52,318 bases of DNA, taken from NCBI GenBank assembly GCA_009840005.1, contig VXOR01000100.1:1-52318 (forward strand), in the 5' to 3' direction. The translations under genes and the position numbers were made by a program. The notes beneath the pieces were generated by a model, which saw only the letters and a list, made by a program, of their open reading frames with translations, was not told the origin of the DNA and ran no database searches. Below, in pieces: positions 34,956 through 42,999 of the stretch. The stretch's first letter is position 1; each line of letters starts with the position of its first letter. Origin of the DNA: Gemmatimonadota bacterium (GTDB lineage Bacteria > Latescibacterota > UBA2968 > UBA8231).

Positions 34956-35573
34956 TTAAGGGGCCAAAAGTCTCGTGGCGGCGTCTTCGGGGCTGAGGTG
35001 GGGGATGGAGCGGTTGAGGAAGGTTTCGAGGAGTTGGGCCGGCGTTAGGTCGGTGGTGTCGATGGCGAACTTGCGGCCGATCCAAGAGGCCCGCACCTCT
35101 TGCTCGAAACGATCTAGTATTTCTGGAACGTCTTCGGCGGGAACCAATGAGTGCGGGTGTGGGGCTGCGGCTATGCGGGTGCGGATTGTTTCGGGTGCGG
35201 CGTACAGGTGGACGAGTAGGGTGTCGTCGGGCATGTCCGGCTCGTATTCGCGGATGTCGATGTCGATGCCTGGGTAGTAGTATTTGGGGCCGTACACCTT
35301 TTCCTCGATGTGGAAGCCTCCCAACAAGATGTCTCGGTAGCGGTGCAGCAAGCGCACGTGATAGACGATCTGGAACCGCTGGAAGCGCTCCTTGATGGCC
35401 GGCAGCATGGCTAGCATGGCTAGCTGCTCCTCGTCGCTGAGGTGATAGGCGTCGGGGATGGTAAAATGATCGTCTAAGTGGTGGCTAATTCCGCGGCTCA
35501 GGCCCCATTGGTGCAACTGATCGATGAGGGTGCTGACGCCTGAGTATTCGCAGCCGACGGCAATGACGCGCAT
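34956..35573 (-). CDS. P-loop kinase-like protein lacking Walker lysine
   Basis: 205 residues. N-terminus MRVIAVGCEYSGVSTLIDQL is a Walker A loop (GxxxxGKS/T) with Val13 in place of the invariant Lys. Later HLDDHFTIPD and the charged helices resemble small adenylate-kinase-like folds. The start ATG 35573 is chosen because AAAGGA is eight bases upstream; another in-frame ATG lies two codons earlier. A consensus promoter is at 35611-35639. Whether Val is typical of this family cannot be told here; if so, it is a binding protein or pseudokinase rather than an ATPase. Confidence 0.65.
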   Translation of the reverse strand: MRVIAVGCEYSGVSTLIDQLHQWGLSRGISHHLDDHFTIPDAYHLSDEEQLAMLAMLPAIKERFQRFQIVYHVRLLHRYRDILLGGFHIEEKVYGPKYYYPGIDIDIREYEPDMPDDTLLVHLYAAPETIRTRIAAAPHPHSLVPAEDVPEILDRFEQEVRASWIGRKFAIDTTDLTPAQLLETFLNRSIPHLSPEDAATRLLAP

Positions 35574-35610
35574 GAGCATATCCTTTGGAATGTCGTGAGA
35601 TGAACTGAAC

Positions 35611-35639
35611 ACTATACTGGCCTCACAATTCCCTGTCAA
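35611..35639 (-). promoter_or_regulatory. Sigma70 promoter
   Basis: Minus strand: TTGACA (35639-35634), 17-base spacer, TATAGT (35616-35611). Start near 35605, about 30 bases before the ribosome site of the P-loop gene; likely also drives the exported aminotransferase gene. Confidence 0.85.
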
Positions 35640-35719
35640 ATTTGTCGACGAAGAACGAGCATAGGAGTAATCGGCACTGTATATTGGCAATTATCTTAAT
35701 ACACGACAGATGGGCATTG

Positions 35720-35830
35720 AGGAATAAGATGTTTCGACTCCACTCAACATGACAACATGAGGCGTCAGCACCTGTCATACTGAGCGGAGCGAAGCATCCC
35801 ATACCGCTCTACTGTCGTGTACTTAGCTTT
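35720..35830. repeat. Dispersed repeat related to the one at the window start
   Basis: Left arm about 35728-35754, right arm 35773-35797 (TGTCATACTGAGCGGAGCGA), followed by an exact copy (35809-35828) of the 20-base tail found at 146-165. In both places the unit ends just upstream of a plus-strand gene, so it may supply leader or promoter sequence. Confidence 0.75.
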
Positions 35831-35859
35831 GGCACTCAACCCCTTGGAAAGGAAATCCC

Positions 35860-36822
35860 ATGGCAGATTTGAAAGTAGCGGTCATTGGCTGCGGCGGCCA
35901 CGCCCAGTCGCACTTCCGCATGATTGCCGACGAGCCGCGCCTGCGCTTGGTGGGCATTGCCGAGCTGGACGAGGAGCGGCTGCGCAAAAATCAGACCGAA
36001 TGGGGGCCGGAACGCGCCTTTGCCGACTATCGGGAGATGCTCGATGTCTGCCAGCCGGACGTAGTACACGTAGTCACCATGCCCGGCCACTTGCTGCCCA
36101 TTGTGCTCGATTGCTTGGAGCGCGGGCTGCACACCTCGGTGGAGAAAGCGCCGGGCATGACCGCGGACGAGACTGCGCAAATGGCGCAAGCGGCTCAGCA
36201 GAGCGAGGGCAAGGCGCTGGTGTCTTTTAACCGGCGTTACTTTCCCCAAGTGCTAGCCGCGCGGCAGCGCATTCAGGCGGCTGGTGGCGCGGTGCATTGC
36301 GCTGCCACGTACAATAAGCCGGTGACCCTGTTAGGACCGGCGGCCCCCGATCCGGTGATATGCGACGCCATTCACCACGTCGATCTGCTGCGCTGGCTGG
36401 CTGGCCGCAGCGCCGAGGAAGCGGCCATTCCGGTGGAGGTGCAGGGGATGGTGCAAGATGGCGAACGGCCTGGGTGTCACCGGCACAATGCCGTAGTGCG
36501 TTTCGATACGGGCACCTTCGGCACCATGATGAGCCACTACGGCGTGGGCTACCGCATTCAGCGGGCCGAGGTACACGGCGAGGATTTGTCGATCTATCTG
36601 GATATGACCCGAGGGCCGCGGGTGGAGGGCTATGAAAATAGGGAGCCTTTTACCGTAGAGGACGAGGAGATCGAAGCAATGGGCGGGGCCGGCTTCAACG
36701 AGGTCGTCCACTTTGTCGATTGCATTTTAGAGGATCGCACGCCGTGGTCGAATTTGGACGATGCGTTGCATACCATGCGCTTGTGCGAGGCCGTTCGCCG
36801 GGGGCATCGGGGGGTGTTGTAG
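35860..36822 (+). CDS. Gfo/Idh/MocA family oxidoreductase
   Basis: 320 residues. Rossmann start LKVAVIGCGGHAQSHFRMIAD, a VEKAPGMT segment replacing the usual EKP, and the C-terminal NAD(P)-dependent sugar dehydrogenase domain (SFNRRYFPQVLAARQRI). The Lys in VEKAP aligns with the EKP lysine. Ribosome site GGAAAGGAAA precedes the ATG. Followed convergently by the Uma2 gene. Third family member in the window; substrates unassigned. Confidence 0.9.
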   Translation: MADLKVAVIGCGGHAQSHFRMIADEPRLRLVGIAELDEERLRKNQTEWGPERAFADYREMLDVCQPDVVHVVTMPGHLLPIVLDCLERGLHTSVEKAPGMTADETAQMAQAAQQSEGKALVSFNRRYFPQVLAARQRIQAAGGAVHCAATYNKPVTLLGPAAPDPVICDAIHHVDLLRWLAGRSAEEAAIPVEVQGMVQDGERPGCHRHNAVVRFDTGTFGTMMSHYGVGYRIQRAEVHGEDLSIYLDMTRGPRVEGYENREPFTVEDEEIEAMGGAGFNEVVHFVDCILEDRTPWSNLDDALHTMRLCEAVRRGHRGVL

Positions 36823-36828
36823 GGGTAT

Positions 36829-37377
36829 TTAGATGAATATATCTCGCACCGGCAGGGTCCAGTTCGGCACCACTTCGCCGCCGTCGAGTACGTCGTCGAT
36901 AGTCAGGATACGAATGTCGCTCCGCGAGTAATACAAAGCGACCGTTTGGGTGCTTGGATTGATGACCACGACCAAACGGGTGCCAGCGTCGAGCCAGTCG
37001 GCGATCTTGTCCTGGACCTCGGCGTGGGTATCTCCCGGTGAGATGACCTCGGCCGCCAGGTCGGGGGCACCGGGCCAAAAGCCCTCGGTTTGGCCCACTG
37101 TCTCGACCCGCTCGCGCCGGATGAAGGCCGCATCTGGGGCCCGCACTACATCGGGATCTTCGGCCAGTTTGAAGCCGGTTTCGGCCGCATAGACGGCACC
37201 TAGTTGATTGGCCCGGACGAACTGGTCCAAAGGCGTGGTGAAATTGAGCGCGATTCTGCCGTGTTGGTGGCCGGCTGGACTCATTTTTATCAATCCTCCT
37301 CGGACCAGTTCATAGCGGAAGCCATCGTCCTTCATCTGCAGCAACTCGTCGGCAGTAATCAAGTCGGTAGTAGTCAT
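36829..37377 (-). CDS. Uma2 family (DUF820) endonuclease-fold protein
   Basis: 182 residues. Matches the Uma2 PD-(D/E)XK fold: DGFRYELVRGGLIKMSPAG, PDAAFI, DLAAEVISPGDTHAEVQDKIADWLDAGTRLVVVINP, with D, E and K in the expected order. Biological role unknown; the family is greatly expanded in cyanobacteria and other environmental bacteria and is suspected to be mobile-element or defence related. ATG 37377 with GGAG six bases upstream is preferred to an earlier GTG. Confidence 0.88.
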   Translation of the reverse strand: MTTTDLITADELLQMKDDGFRYELVRGGLIKMSPAGHQHGRIALNFTTPLDQFVRANQLGAVYAAETGFKLAEDPDVVRAPDAAFIRRERVETVGQTEGFWPGAPDLAAEVISPGDTHAEVQDKIADWLDAGTRLVVVINPSTQTVALYYSRSDIRILTIDDVLDGGEVVPNWTLPVRDIFI

Positions 37378-37427
37378 GGGAATCTCCACAAGGGCAGGTA
37401 GGGCAAGGATGATGTTGCGCGGCGGGC

Positions 37428-38291
37428 CTACTCGTCGGCGTCTAATAGGTGCCTAAAGGCTTCGAGCGTGGACGTCTGTATGGCCGCCCGACGCAACTGC
37501 TTGAGCCGCTGCACATCGCCGATCGCCCCAATGCGGCTGGCCAACTGGTCCATATCCTCCGGCTGAAAGCGCAGAGCCAACACTTCGAGGAGGCTTTCTC
37601 GACCCTCCTGCTCAAGGGCCTTTTCCGTGAAATACTGCACTACCGACGATTCGTACATGGTCTCCTCCGCGATGATGGTCATAATCGTTTCTGATTTATA
37701 CACTAATCCGCTCAAAATGGCAAGATCGGCCAAGTAATTCGCCTTGCGGGGCTCGTCCATCGGCACCGCTTGCGCCCGGTCCACACACTGGCTCAGCCAT
37801 GTCTCGGCAGCCACCCCCGCCGGCCGCTGCATCAACGGCGCAAACGGGATCAAGCCAGAATGTCCTTCGTCAAGAATGCGTTGGCCGTCTAGGGCGCTCA
37901 GCCGAATTACTTGGTATTGCACCAAGACGCGGAAGCCGTGCCGCTCTTGGATGTAATGTCCCGGATCGGTTCGTCCCGCTTCTGGGCGCAGATAGATAAC
38001 GCTGGAATAGATCGGCAGACCGTGCTGCTCGATGCCGCGCCCGATATAGCCCGCCATGCGGCGCGGCATGGGCGGAGTACTATCGGTGGTTTGAAACTCG
38101 TGATGAACTAACGCTTCGTCGCCGGCGATGCGCACGCGGATCAGGCTATCGGTGCGGTGGGCTTCGACGGTGGGTTGCTCGGTGTCGATTACGTCGAGCA
38201 CCTCAAGGTCGTCGTGCTGGAGAGCGAAGCGGGCGAAGTCAGCCGGGTAGGTGTGGATGAGGTGCTTGGCGATGGTGTCAAATTCAGCCAT
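37428..38291 (-). CDS. Rpn/PD-(D/E)XK nuclease-like protein
   Basis: 287 residues. The N-terminal half (LEVLDVIDTEQPTVEAHRTDSLIRVRI...DEALVHHEFQT) has D and ExQ residues typical of Rpn (recombination-promoting nuclease)/transposase_31-type folds. The C-terminal helical half (LADLAILSGLVYKSETIMTIIAEETMYESSVVQYFTEKALEQEGRESLLEVLALRF) is also seen in this family. ATG 38291 is used because the longer form would begin with TTG. A fragment of a relative is fused to DUF433 at 40762-41121. Upstream lies a 125-bp repeat. Confidence 0.75.
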   Translation of the reverse strand: MAEFDTIAKHLIHTYPADFARFALQHDDLEVLDVIDTEQPTVEAHRTDSLIRVRIAGDEALVHHEFQTTDSTPPMPRRMAGYIGRGIEQHGLPIYSSVIYLRPEAGRTDPGHYIQERHGFRVLVQYQVIRLSALDGQRILDEGHSGLIPFAPLMQRPAGVAAETWLSQCVDRAQAVPMDEPRKANYLADLAILSGLVYKSETIMTIIAEETMYESSVVQYFTEKALEQEGRESLLEVLALRFQPEDMDQLASRIGAIGDVQRLKQLRRAAIQTSTLEAFRHLLDADE

Positions 38292-38300
38292 GGTGATCAA

Positions 38301-38390
38301 TTAGGAATTAGGAATTAGAGCTGCCAAGCCGTCCGAACTGGAGGGGACGGTTGGGGCCATTCGGAATTCGTAATTCCTAATTGCAATATC
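38301..38390. repeat. AATTAGGAATTA inverted repeat
   Basis: AATTAGGAATTAGGAATTAG at about 38299-38318 is matched by TAATTCCTAATT at about 38370-38381 on the far side of a GC-rich block. Lies between the Rpn gene start and the 125-bp repeat. Confidence 0.55.
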
Positions 38391-38508
38391 CATGCCAAGG
38401 CGGCAGCACAGCGGGGAGGGCGGGGATGTGCGGAGTTCAATTGTATCGGATACAACCCATGAATGAGACCTTTAGGGACTAGACCGACCCGGAATACAAA
38501 AAATGCGA
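38383..38508. repeat. 125-bp direct repeat, copy 1
   Basis: Aligns with 41510-41634 at high identity, including a 36-base exact stretch that contains the perfect palindrome TTGTATC-G-GATACAA. It starts GCAATATCCATGCCAAG and ends near GACCGACCCGGAA. Both copies lie upstream of minus-strand genes, and together they bracket the XRE/DUF4258/helicase island (about 3.1 kb apart). On the minus strand a short frame is partly conserved (PKGLIHGLYPIQ), so it might be a decayed coding piece. Confidence 0.85.
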
Positions 38509-38885
38509 GCGTCGCCAAAGCAACCACTGTTCTATGGCCATTCTATGGCCATGTATGCGGCCTGTCGCTTAGAGTGCCCTATATGTCAAGCACCCGCTGA
38601 TCAGTCTTTTCAATTATATAGTGCTAGTGCCTCTTTTTCTTGCTTAGTCCGAAGGAACCCGACCAAACAGATTCGCGCCGCTAAGTTGGCCTCAGCATCC
38701 AGAAGTACGGTGATGACAGGGGCGAAGGTTGAATTACACCAAAATGTCCGCGTTTGTCTCCCTCGCGTACCGTAACGGGGCCTCGGTGGTATCCCAAGAA
38801 GCGCAAAGCGGATATTTTTAGGGATAAAACGGACAATTAAATTAAATATATCCATTTTTATAATTTATTTTTGCGTAATATATCT
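38509..38885. other. Non-coding stretch, unassigned
   Basis: About 375 bases without a convincing gene. A minus-strand frame (38610-38855) has no recognisable motif and no ribosome site. The last 70 bases are strongly AT-rich, unlike the rest of the window. Confidence 0.4.
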
Positions 38886-38925
38886 CAATATAGCTCTTTT
38901 AAAATGTAAAAAATAAGCTATATTG
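38886..38925. promoter_or_regulatory. Inverted-repeat operator upstream of XRE gene
   Basis: Perfect 10-bp arms CAATATAGCT (38886-38895) and AGCTATATTG (38916-38925), 20 bases apart, in AT-rich DNA 26 bases before ATG 38951. Spacing places arm centres three helical turns apart, suited to a dimeric or tetrameric helix-turn-helix protein. Likely autoregulation site. Confidence 0.65.
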
Positions 38926-38950
38926 GTAGTCCAAGGAAAGGAGCCTCACT

Positions 38951-40162
38951 ATGAAAATCAATCCTGAACGTCTTAGAAGTTTACGCCAAAAGAACCATAT
39001 GACGCGCAAAGAGCTTGATGAACGGTCTGGAATCGCTGAACGCACGATTCAACGTTTGGAAAACGAACCGCAGCTATGTCAAAAGACTCGGGAGGACACT
39101 GTGAATCGCTTGGCCAAGGCTCTCGGCGTCGAATCGGGTGTGCTCACTGGCAAATTGCCGCTTCCCGAGTCCGATAAGGCATCCGCTTCCGACTCTGAAC
39201 GCGTCCAAATCAGCGCGCAGGTCGCGCCGAAGGCCCGGCTCGCCTACGACCTTATCAAACGCCGATATGGCGTCAGTGCCACCGAGATCATCAACATGGC
39301 ACCGCTCTTCTTCGCGCTTCTAGCTGAAGGGAGTCTCGCTTGGCGGCGCAAAGAAATAAAAGAGGCAAACGAAACGATTGGTCGTTTGGGGCAGAGCAAT
39401 GGGTTCTGGCGTGGGGGCCTATCTGGTGCTGAGTCATACATGAACGAAGGGATCGCGGCAGAAGAAAATTCCATCGATAAGGCCGATCTGTTCGGCGAGC
39501 GTCTGTTCAGCGATACTTCCATTTTGATGGATGACTTCTTCGATCCCTCTACAGACAATCCATTTACCAGCTATTTGCACGAGTTGAAAGCTGAACTCGA
39601 CATTCCCGGCGTCGTCGATGTAGGCAGTGGCAATCTCATATTCGGATCGCCGTTAAAGTTTCCCGACTACAACATTTGCCGCGACGAACTCGACGGCATA
39701 GCCAAGGGTTCTGACTACGCCAAGATGGCGCTTGAAACCGGCCACGTGCGGCTCTCCGAGATTCCAGAGGAACTGATGGCAGAAGACGCCGGTGAGGAGC
39801 GCGCGAAGTGGCTTGAAGACAGACTGCCGGACATCATCAAGGATCTGGATAAGGAGATAGCGGACATACTCAGAGAATTCCTGCAGGACCCAGAAGGTGA
39901 CTACGAGAAACGCATAAAGAAGATGGCAAAGGAGCTAAGCCCCTTAGCGACGGTGGTAGAGAAGCTGGGCCCCTTAGCGACGTACAAAGAAGTGTTGATC
40001 CGCAGCGGCATTTTGGACCCAGAAGGCGATTTAAGGAAGCGCATAGAGGAGCGTACCATATCTATCGAGGAATTGGATAGGCTGCTCGCAGGCGAACCTT
40101 TAGAAGAGGCGGACTCTCAAGAGACCAATTCCGACATTGAAAAAGAAGGAGACGACCAATGA
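38951..40162 (+). CDS. XRE-family HTH protein, partner of DUF4258
   Basis: 403 residues. N-terminal XRE helix-turn-helix (LRSLRQKNHMTRKELDERSGIAERTIQRLEN) at about 7-60. A middle segment (LAYDLIKRRYGVSATEIINMAPLFFALLAEGSLAWRR) is shared by a family of HTH regulators, and the C-terminus is charged, helical, with repeated DPEGD--KRI and LGPLAT/LSPLAT units. GGAAAGGAG precedes the ATG. Its stop overlaps the DUF4258 start by four bases (ATGA), indicating a two-gene operon resembling toxin-antitoxin systems. The base composition and AT-rich promoter suggest acquired DNA. Confidence 0.75.
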   Translation: MKINPERLRSLRQKNHMTRKELDERSGIAERTIQRLENEPQLCQKTREDTVNRLAKALGVESGVLTGKLPLPESDKASASDSERVQISAQVAPKARLAYDLIKRRYGVSATEIINMAPLFFALLAEGSLAWRRKEIKEANETIGRLGQSNGFWRGGLSGAESYMNEGIAAEENSIDKADLFGERLFSDTSILMDDFFDPSTDNPFTSYLHELKAELDIPGVVDVGSGNLIFGSPLKFPDYNICRDELDGIAKGSDYAKMALETGHVRLSEIPEELMAEDAGEERAKWLEDRLPDIIKDLDKEIADILREFLQDPEGDYEKRIKKMAKELSPLATVVEKLGPLATYKEVLIRSGILDPEGDLRKRIEERTISIEELDRLLAGEPLEEADSQETNSDIEKEGDDQ

Positions 40163-40464
40163 TATACACCAGCTATACCCACCACCTCTGCAAGCGCATG
40201 GCGGCCCGAGGGATTTCCGAGACCGCTCTTTCAGCCGTACTAAAGTTCGGGAGAATGGTCTATGTACGCGGCGCGAAAATCTACGTGATCGGCCGCAAAG
40301 AGGTCCGAGCATTTCTCCCCAAAGGTATCGAACTAGCCGACTTTGAGGGCATCCACGTTGTGTGTAATCTCGACGGAGCCATAATGACCACGTACCGCAA
40401 TCGAGACTTTCGCGGGCTACGTCCACGCGGTCGCCGCCATCGTCGTCGGCAGGAGGTATTTTAG
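40159..40464 (+). CDS. DUF4258 protein, possible toxin
   Basis: 101 residues. Features of DUF4258: YTHHLCKRMAARGISETALSAVLKFG and the end GIHVVCNLDGAIMTTYRNRD. Family members are small RNase-like proteins paired with antitoxins (often YgiT-type). Here the partner is the overlapping XRE gene. Highly basic tail RPRGRRHRRRQE. Toxicity is an inference. Confidence 0.7.
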   Translation: MIYTSYTHHLCKRMAARGISETALSAVLKFGRMVYVRGAKIYVIGRKEVRAFLPKGIELADFEGIHVVCNLDGAIMTTYRNRDFRGLRPRGRRHRRRQEVF

Positions 40465-40470
40465 GCCGTC

Positions 40471-40719
40471 ATGATCGAACTACGCCCCTACCAGCGAGAC
40501 CTGTTACAGCAGGTTCAGACCGCTCTGGACGCCGACATTGAAGCGCGGGTGATGAGCAGTTGCCCACCCACCGGCGGCAAAACCGTTATCGTCGGAGCGC
40601 TGCTGGCCGACTGGCTCACAGGCGGACGCAAGGCGGTTTGGCTGACGCACCGCGAGGAACTTGCCGAGCAAACTTGTCGGATGCTGACCAATGCCCACAT
40701 CTCGGCCATGACTGACTCG
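40471..40719 (+). pseudogene. DEAD/DEAH helicase, 5' fragment
   Basis: About 82 codons: IELRPYQRDLLQQVQTALDADIE, a Walker A-like SSCPPTGGKTVIVG and motif Ia WLTHREELAEQ match the N-terminus of SSL2/RapA-type (COG1061) helicases of 500-1000 residues. Normal PTGAGKT has lost one residue. Homology stops near 40717, where the opposite strand becomes a DUF5615 toxin start. The frame runs on by chance to 41085 through antisense DNA. Confidence 0.75.
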
Positions 40720-40751
40720 CACGGTAAGTTTTCGTCCAGCTTAAATCTCAC
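40717..40751 (-). pseudogene. DUF5615 PIN-like toxin, 5' fragment
   Basis: The minus strand begins GTG-initiated MRFKLDENLP, the universal start of DUF5615/Mut7-C-like toxins, ten bases after the stop of a DUF433 gene, its usual antitoxin. After about 11 codons homology ends at the helicase junction. Only the start of the toxin survives, so the antitoxin is left without its partner. Confidence 0.7.
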
Positions 40752-40761
40752 GCGGAGAACC

Positions 40762-41121
40762 TTATTCAGCCAACGACACTACCCGTTCCTTGGCCAACTC
40801 GGCGGCATAGCACACCGCCGCTTGGACGGACTCACGGGTGATCGACGGGTAGCTTGTCGTGATTTCTTCTGGATTCAGATCCGCCGCGAGGTTGTCGAGG
40901 ACTGTGGTCACCAGCACTCGGGTACCCGAGATGCAGGCTCGCCCATGGCAGATTTCGGGAGCAACGGTAATGTCGATACGCACGCGCATAAGGCTGTCCA
41001 TCCGATGCGTCTCTACAGTGGGTTGCTCCGTATCGAGCACTTCGAGCACCTCGAGGATTTTGCGGGTGTAGGGATAGAGCGTTAGGTCGGGGGTGTCTGG
41101 TGGAGGGTTGGGCCTGTTCAC
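40762..41121 (-). CDS. Chimera: Rpn-like N-terminal piece fused to DUF433
   Basis: 119 residues. Residues about 18-49 (KILEVLEVLDTEQPTVETHRMDSLMRVRI) are homologous to the start of the Rpn-like protein at 37428-38291; from residue 50 (DITVAPEICHGRACISGTRVLVTTVLDNLAADLNPEEITTSYP) it is a complete DUF433 antitoxin. The Rpn part lacks the ExQ active site. Gene starts with GTG overlapping the previous stop (GTGA, 41118-41121) and is followed by the truncated DUF5615 start. Two unrelated families joined in frame; the DUF433 may still bind DNA or an external toxin. Confidence 0.75.
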   Translation of the reverse strand: MNRPNPPPDTPDLTLYPYTRKILEVLEVLDTEQPTVETHRMDSLMRVRIDITVAPEICHGRACISGTRVLVTTVLDNLAADLNPEEITTSYPSITRESVQAAVCYAAELAKERVVSLAE

Positions 41122-41390
41122 GGCAGGTATTTGACCAGCGCCGCTACCGCTACAACGGCTCCTATGGTGATATAGAGGTTGCGGTTCAGTCCCTTGTGCA
41201 ATTCGGTTTTGAGTTCGGCCATCGCGGCCTTGACTTCGCCTTCGAGCCGGGTGATTTCGCCTTCGAGGCGGGTGCCCTCGGCCTTGATTTCGCCTTCGAG
41301 CCGGGTGATGTCGGCTTTTGTGGCGAGATGCTCATAGACGCCTTCGAGCCGCGACAGGCGCTCTTCTGGGGTCAGGGGTGGGTTGGTCAT
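41118..41390 (-). CDS. Small coiled-coil membrane-anchored protein
   Basis: 90 residues. Residues 10-68 form a coiled coil with RLEGE repeats (ITRLEGEIKAEGTRLEGEITRLEGEVKA), and a C-terminal transmembrane helix (YITIGAVVAVAALVKYLP) anchors it. Similar tail-anchored coiled-coil proteins are often found next to Rpn/DUF4351-type genes. Its end overlaps the chimera start by four bases, so they are co-translated. Confidence 0.7.
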   Translation of the reverse strand: MTNPPLTPEERLSRLEGVYEHLATKADITRLEGEIKAEGTRLEGEITRLEGEVKAAMAELKTELHKGLNRNLYITIGAVVAVAALVKYLP

Positions 41391-41449
41391 AGTCTTGTCC
41401 TTGGGTTGTAACGAAAGTACTGGATAGTATAGAAGGGTGTCAATTCCTG

Positions 41450-41507
41450 ACTGACATTACGCAACCTGTCGAAGGAGCCGACGATACAAGGCTGCCTGCG
41501 TAACATC
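41450..41507. mobile_element. Miniature inverted-repeat element, copy B
   Basis: 58 bp with ends ACTGACATTACGCA (41450-41463) and TGCGTAACATC (41497-41507), matching the terminal repeats of the larger elements at 44791-44962 and 51509-51649. The interior contains GTCGAAGG. Sits directly before copy 2 of the 125-bp repeat. Too small to code for anything. Confidence 0.65.
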
Positions 41508-41509
41508 CT

Positions 41510-41634
41510 GCAATATCCATGCCAAGACGGCAGCACAGTGGAGAGGACGGGATGTGTGGGGTTCGATTGTATCGGATACAACCCATGAATGAGACCTTTA
41601 GGAAACAGACCGACCCGGAAGGACAAAACGTGAG
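41510..41634. repeat. 125-bp direct repeat, copy 2
   Basis: Second copy of the 38383-38508 repeat in the same orientation, with the palindrome TTGTATCGGATACAA at about 41568-41582 exactly conserved. The following 146 bases to the TPR gene start show nothing else recognisable. Confidence 0.85.
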
Positions 41635-41780
41635 TCGAGTGCAGACAACGGACACTTCGATCCACTTGAAACCGACCATGCGGCATCGGCAGATTGGGCA
41701 CCGAAGTGGACACGGCGACGGCTAAAAGGCATACTTAAACGCTCTTGAAACCTTAAATTGAATACTCTCCCACCTTCAAT

Positions 41781-42971
41781 ATGCTGCTACCCTGCTACCT
41801 GTCGATCCTAGTACTCGTCGCCTGTCAGGAACCGCCCAACGACCGCCAGCCGCGCCCAACCGATGCGGAGCTCGTAAGTCGCCTGCACCAAGGCCCATAC
41901 ACCGCCGCCATAGAAGCCGCTAAACGCGCCGTAGAACGCGACCCCAATTCTGCGGTAGCCCACCGCAACCTAGCCGACGCATACACACGCGACAACAAGC
42001 TGCCCGAGGCCCTAGGAGCCTACGAACAGGCCATCGCGCTGCAACCCGATTACGCCAAGGCGCAGACCGAACTGGCCATTGTGCTGACTCGCCTCAATCG
42101 CCACGCCGAGGCCCTCGCCCTGTTAGAGGAAGTCACGCGCGCGACCCCGGATTACGCTTGGGCGCAGATGGCGCTTGGGTTGCTGTACTTTCGCCAAGCC
42201 CAGTACGGGCAGGCCGTTGCCGCGTATGGCCGCGCCGTCGCCCTGCAAGACTCCTACGGCGAGGCATGGTACAACCTCGGCGAGGCCCATCTCAAGCTCA
42301 ACGAGTACGCCGCGGCCGAAGCGGCGTACGCCCGCGCCCTAGCCGCGGATTCGACTGTGGCCAAGTACCACCACGGCCTCGGCACGGCCTTGTACAAGCG
42401 CCGCGAGTACGCCGCGGCCATCGTTGAATTGCAGCGCGCCGTGGCGCTCGATTCGCTGTTTGCGCGGGCTCGCTTCAACCTCGGCAATGCCCTGTTGCGC
42501 AGTGGCCAGCAGGAAGAGGGCCGCCGCCAATTGGCTCTGTACAACGAACTGGAAAAGCAGGAAAAGCTCCTCATCGGCCTGCGTACTACCTTGGCTCGGA
42601 CGCCCGACAAGGCCGAGCTGTACCATAAGATAGGTGCGCTATACGGCCAGCGCGGACAGTACGAAGAAGCGCGCCTGTACTATTTGCAGGCCCTGGACCG
42701 CAACCCCAATTTCGCACCCTCGTACCACAATTTGGGCAACCTGTATTTGCGCCGCCGCCAAGTGGCCGAGGCCATGTCCCTGTTCCGCCAAGCCCTGCGC
42801 GCCGACTCCACGTATGTGCTCGCGCATCTCGCGCTCGGCAATGCCCTGATGATGCAAGAAGCATTTGCCCAAGCGCTGGCAAGCTATGAGCGGGGTTTGC
42901 ACTTTGAGCCGGACAATGCCCGCTTACAGCGCGGCGCAGCCTTGGCCCGCAAGTTCAACGCTGCACGATAG
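41781..42971 (+). CDS. TPR lipoprotein, second copy
   Basis: 396 residues. MLLPCYLSILVLVAC is a lipoprotein signal with Cys15. TPR units in two blocks (about 45-245 and 275-390; for example VAHRNLADAYTRDNKLPEALGAYEQAIALQPDY and PSYHNLGNLYLRRRQVAEAMSLFRQALRADSTY) are separated by the connector YNELEKQEKLLIGLRTTL, as in the paralogue at 30905. It is followed 144 bases later by the FG-GAP/ASPIC partner. No ribosome site is obvious before the ATG. Probable periplasmic scaffold. Confidence 0.88.
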   Translation: MLLPCYLSILVLVACQEPPNDRQPRPTDAELVSRLHQGPYTAAIEAAKRAVERDPNSAVAHRNLADAYTRDNKLPEALGAYEQAIALQPDYAKAQTELAIVLTRLNRHAEALALLEEVTRATPDYAWAQMALGLLYFRQAQYGQAVAAYGRAVALQDSYGEAWYNLGEAHLKLNEYAAAEAAYARALAADSTVAKYHHGLGTALYKRREYAAAIVELQRAVALDSLFARARFNLGNALLRSGQQEEGRRQLALYNELEKQEKLLIGLRTTLARTPDKAELYHKIGALYGQRGQYEEARLYYLQALDRNPNFAPSYHNLGNLYLRRRQVAEAMSLFRQALRADSTYVLAHLALGNALMMQEAFAQALASYERGLHFEPDNARLQRGAALARKFNAAR

Positions 42972-42999
42972 CAGTCCTAAATGACTCGTAAGCATGAAG

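Noticed and set aside
38610..38855. Minus-strand frame of 81 codons in the gap before the XRE gene
   Set aside because: No ribosome site, no recognised motif, and its upstream part is AT-rich regulatory DNA.
40471..41085. A 204-residue helicase-like protein
   Set aside because: Only the first 82 or so codons are helicase; the rest is antisense to the DUF5615/DUF433/Rpn chimera, so it is a truncated gene rather than a novel protein.
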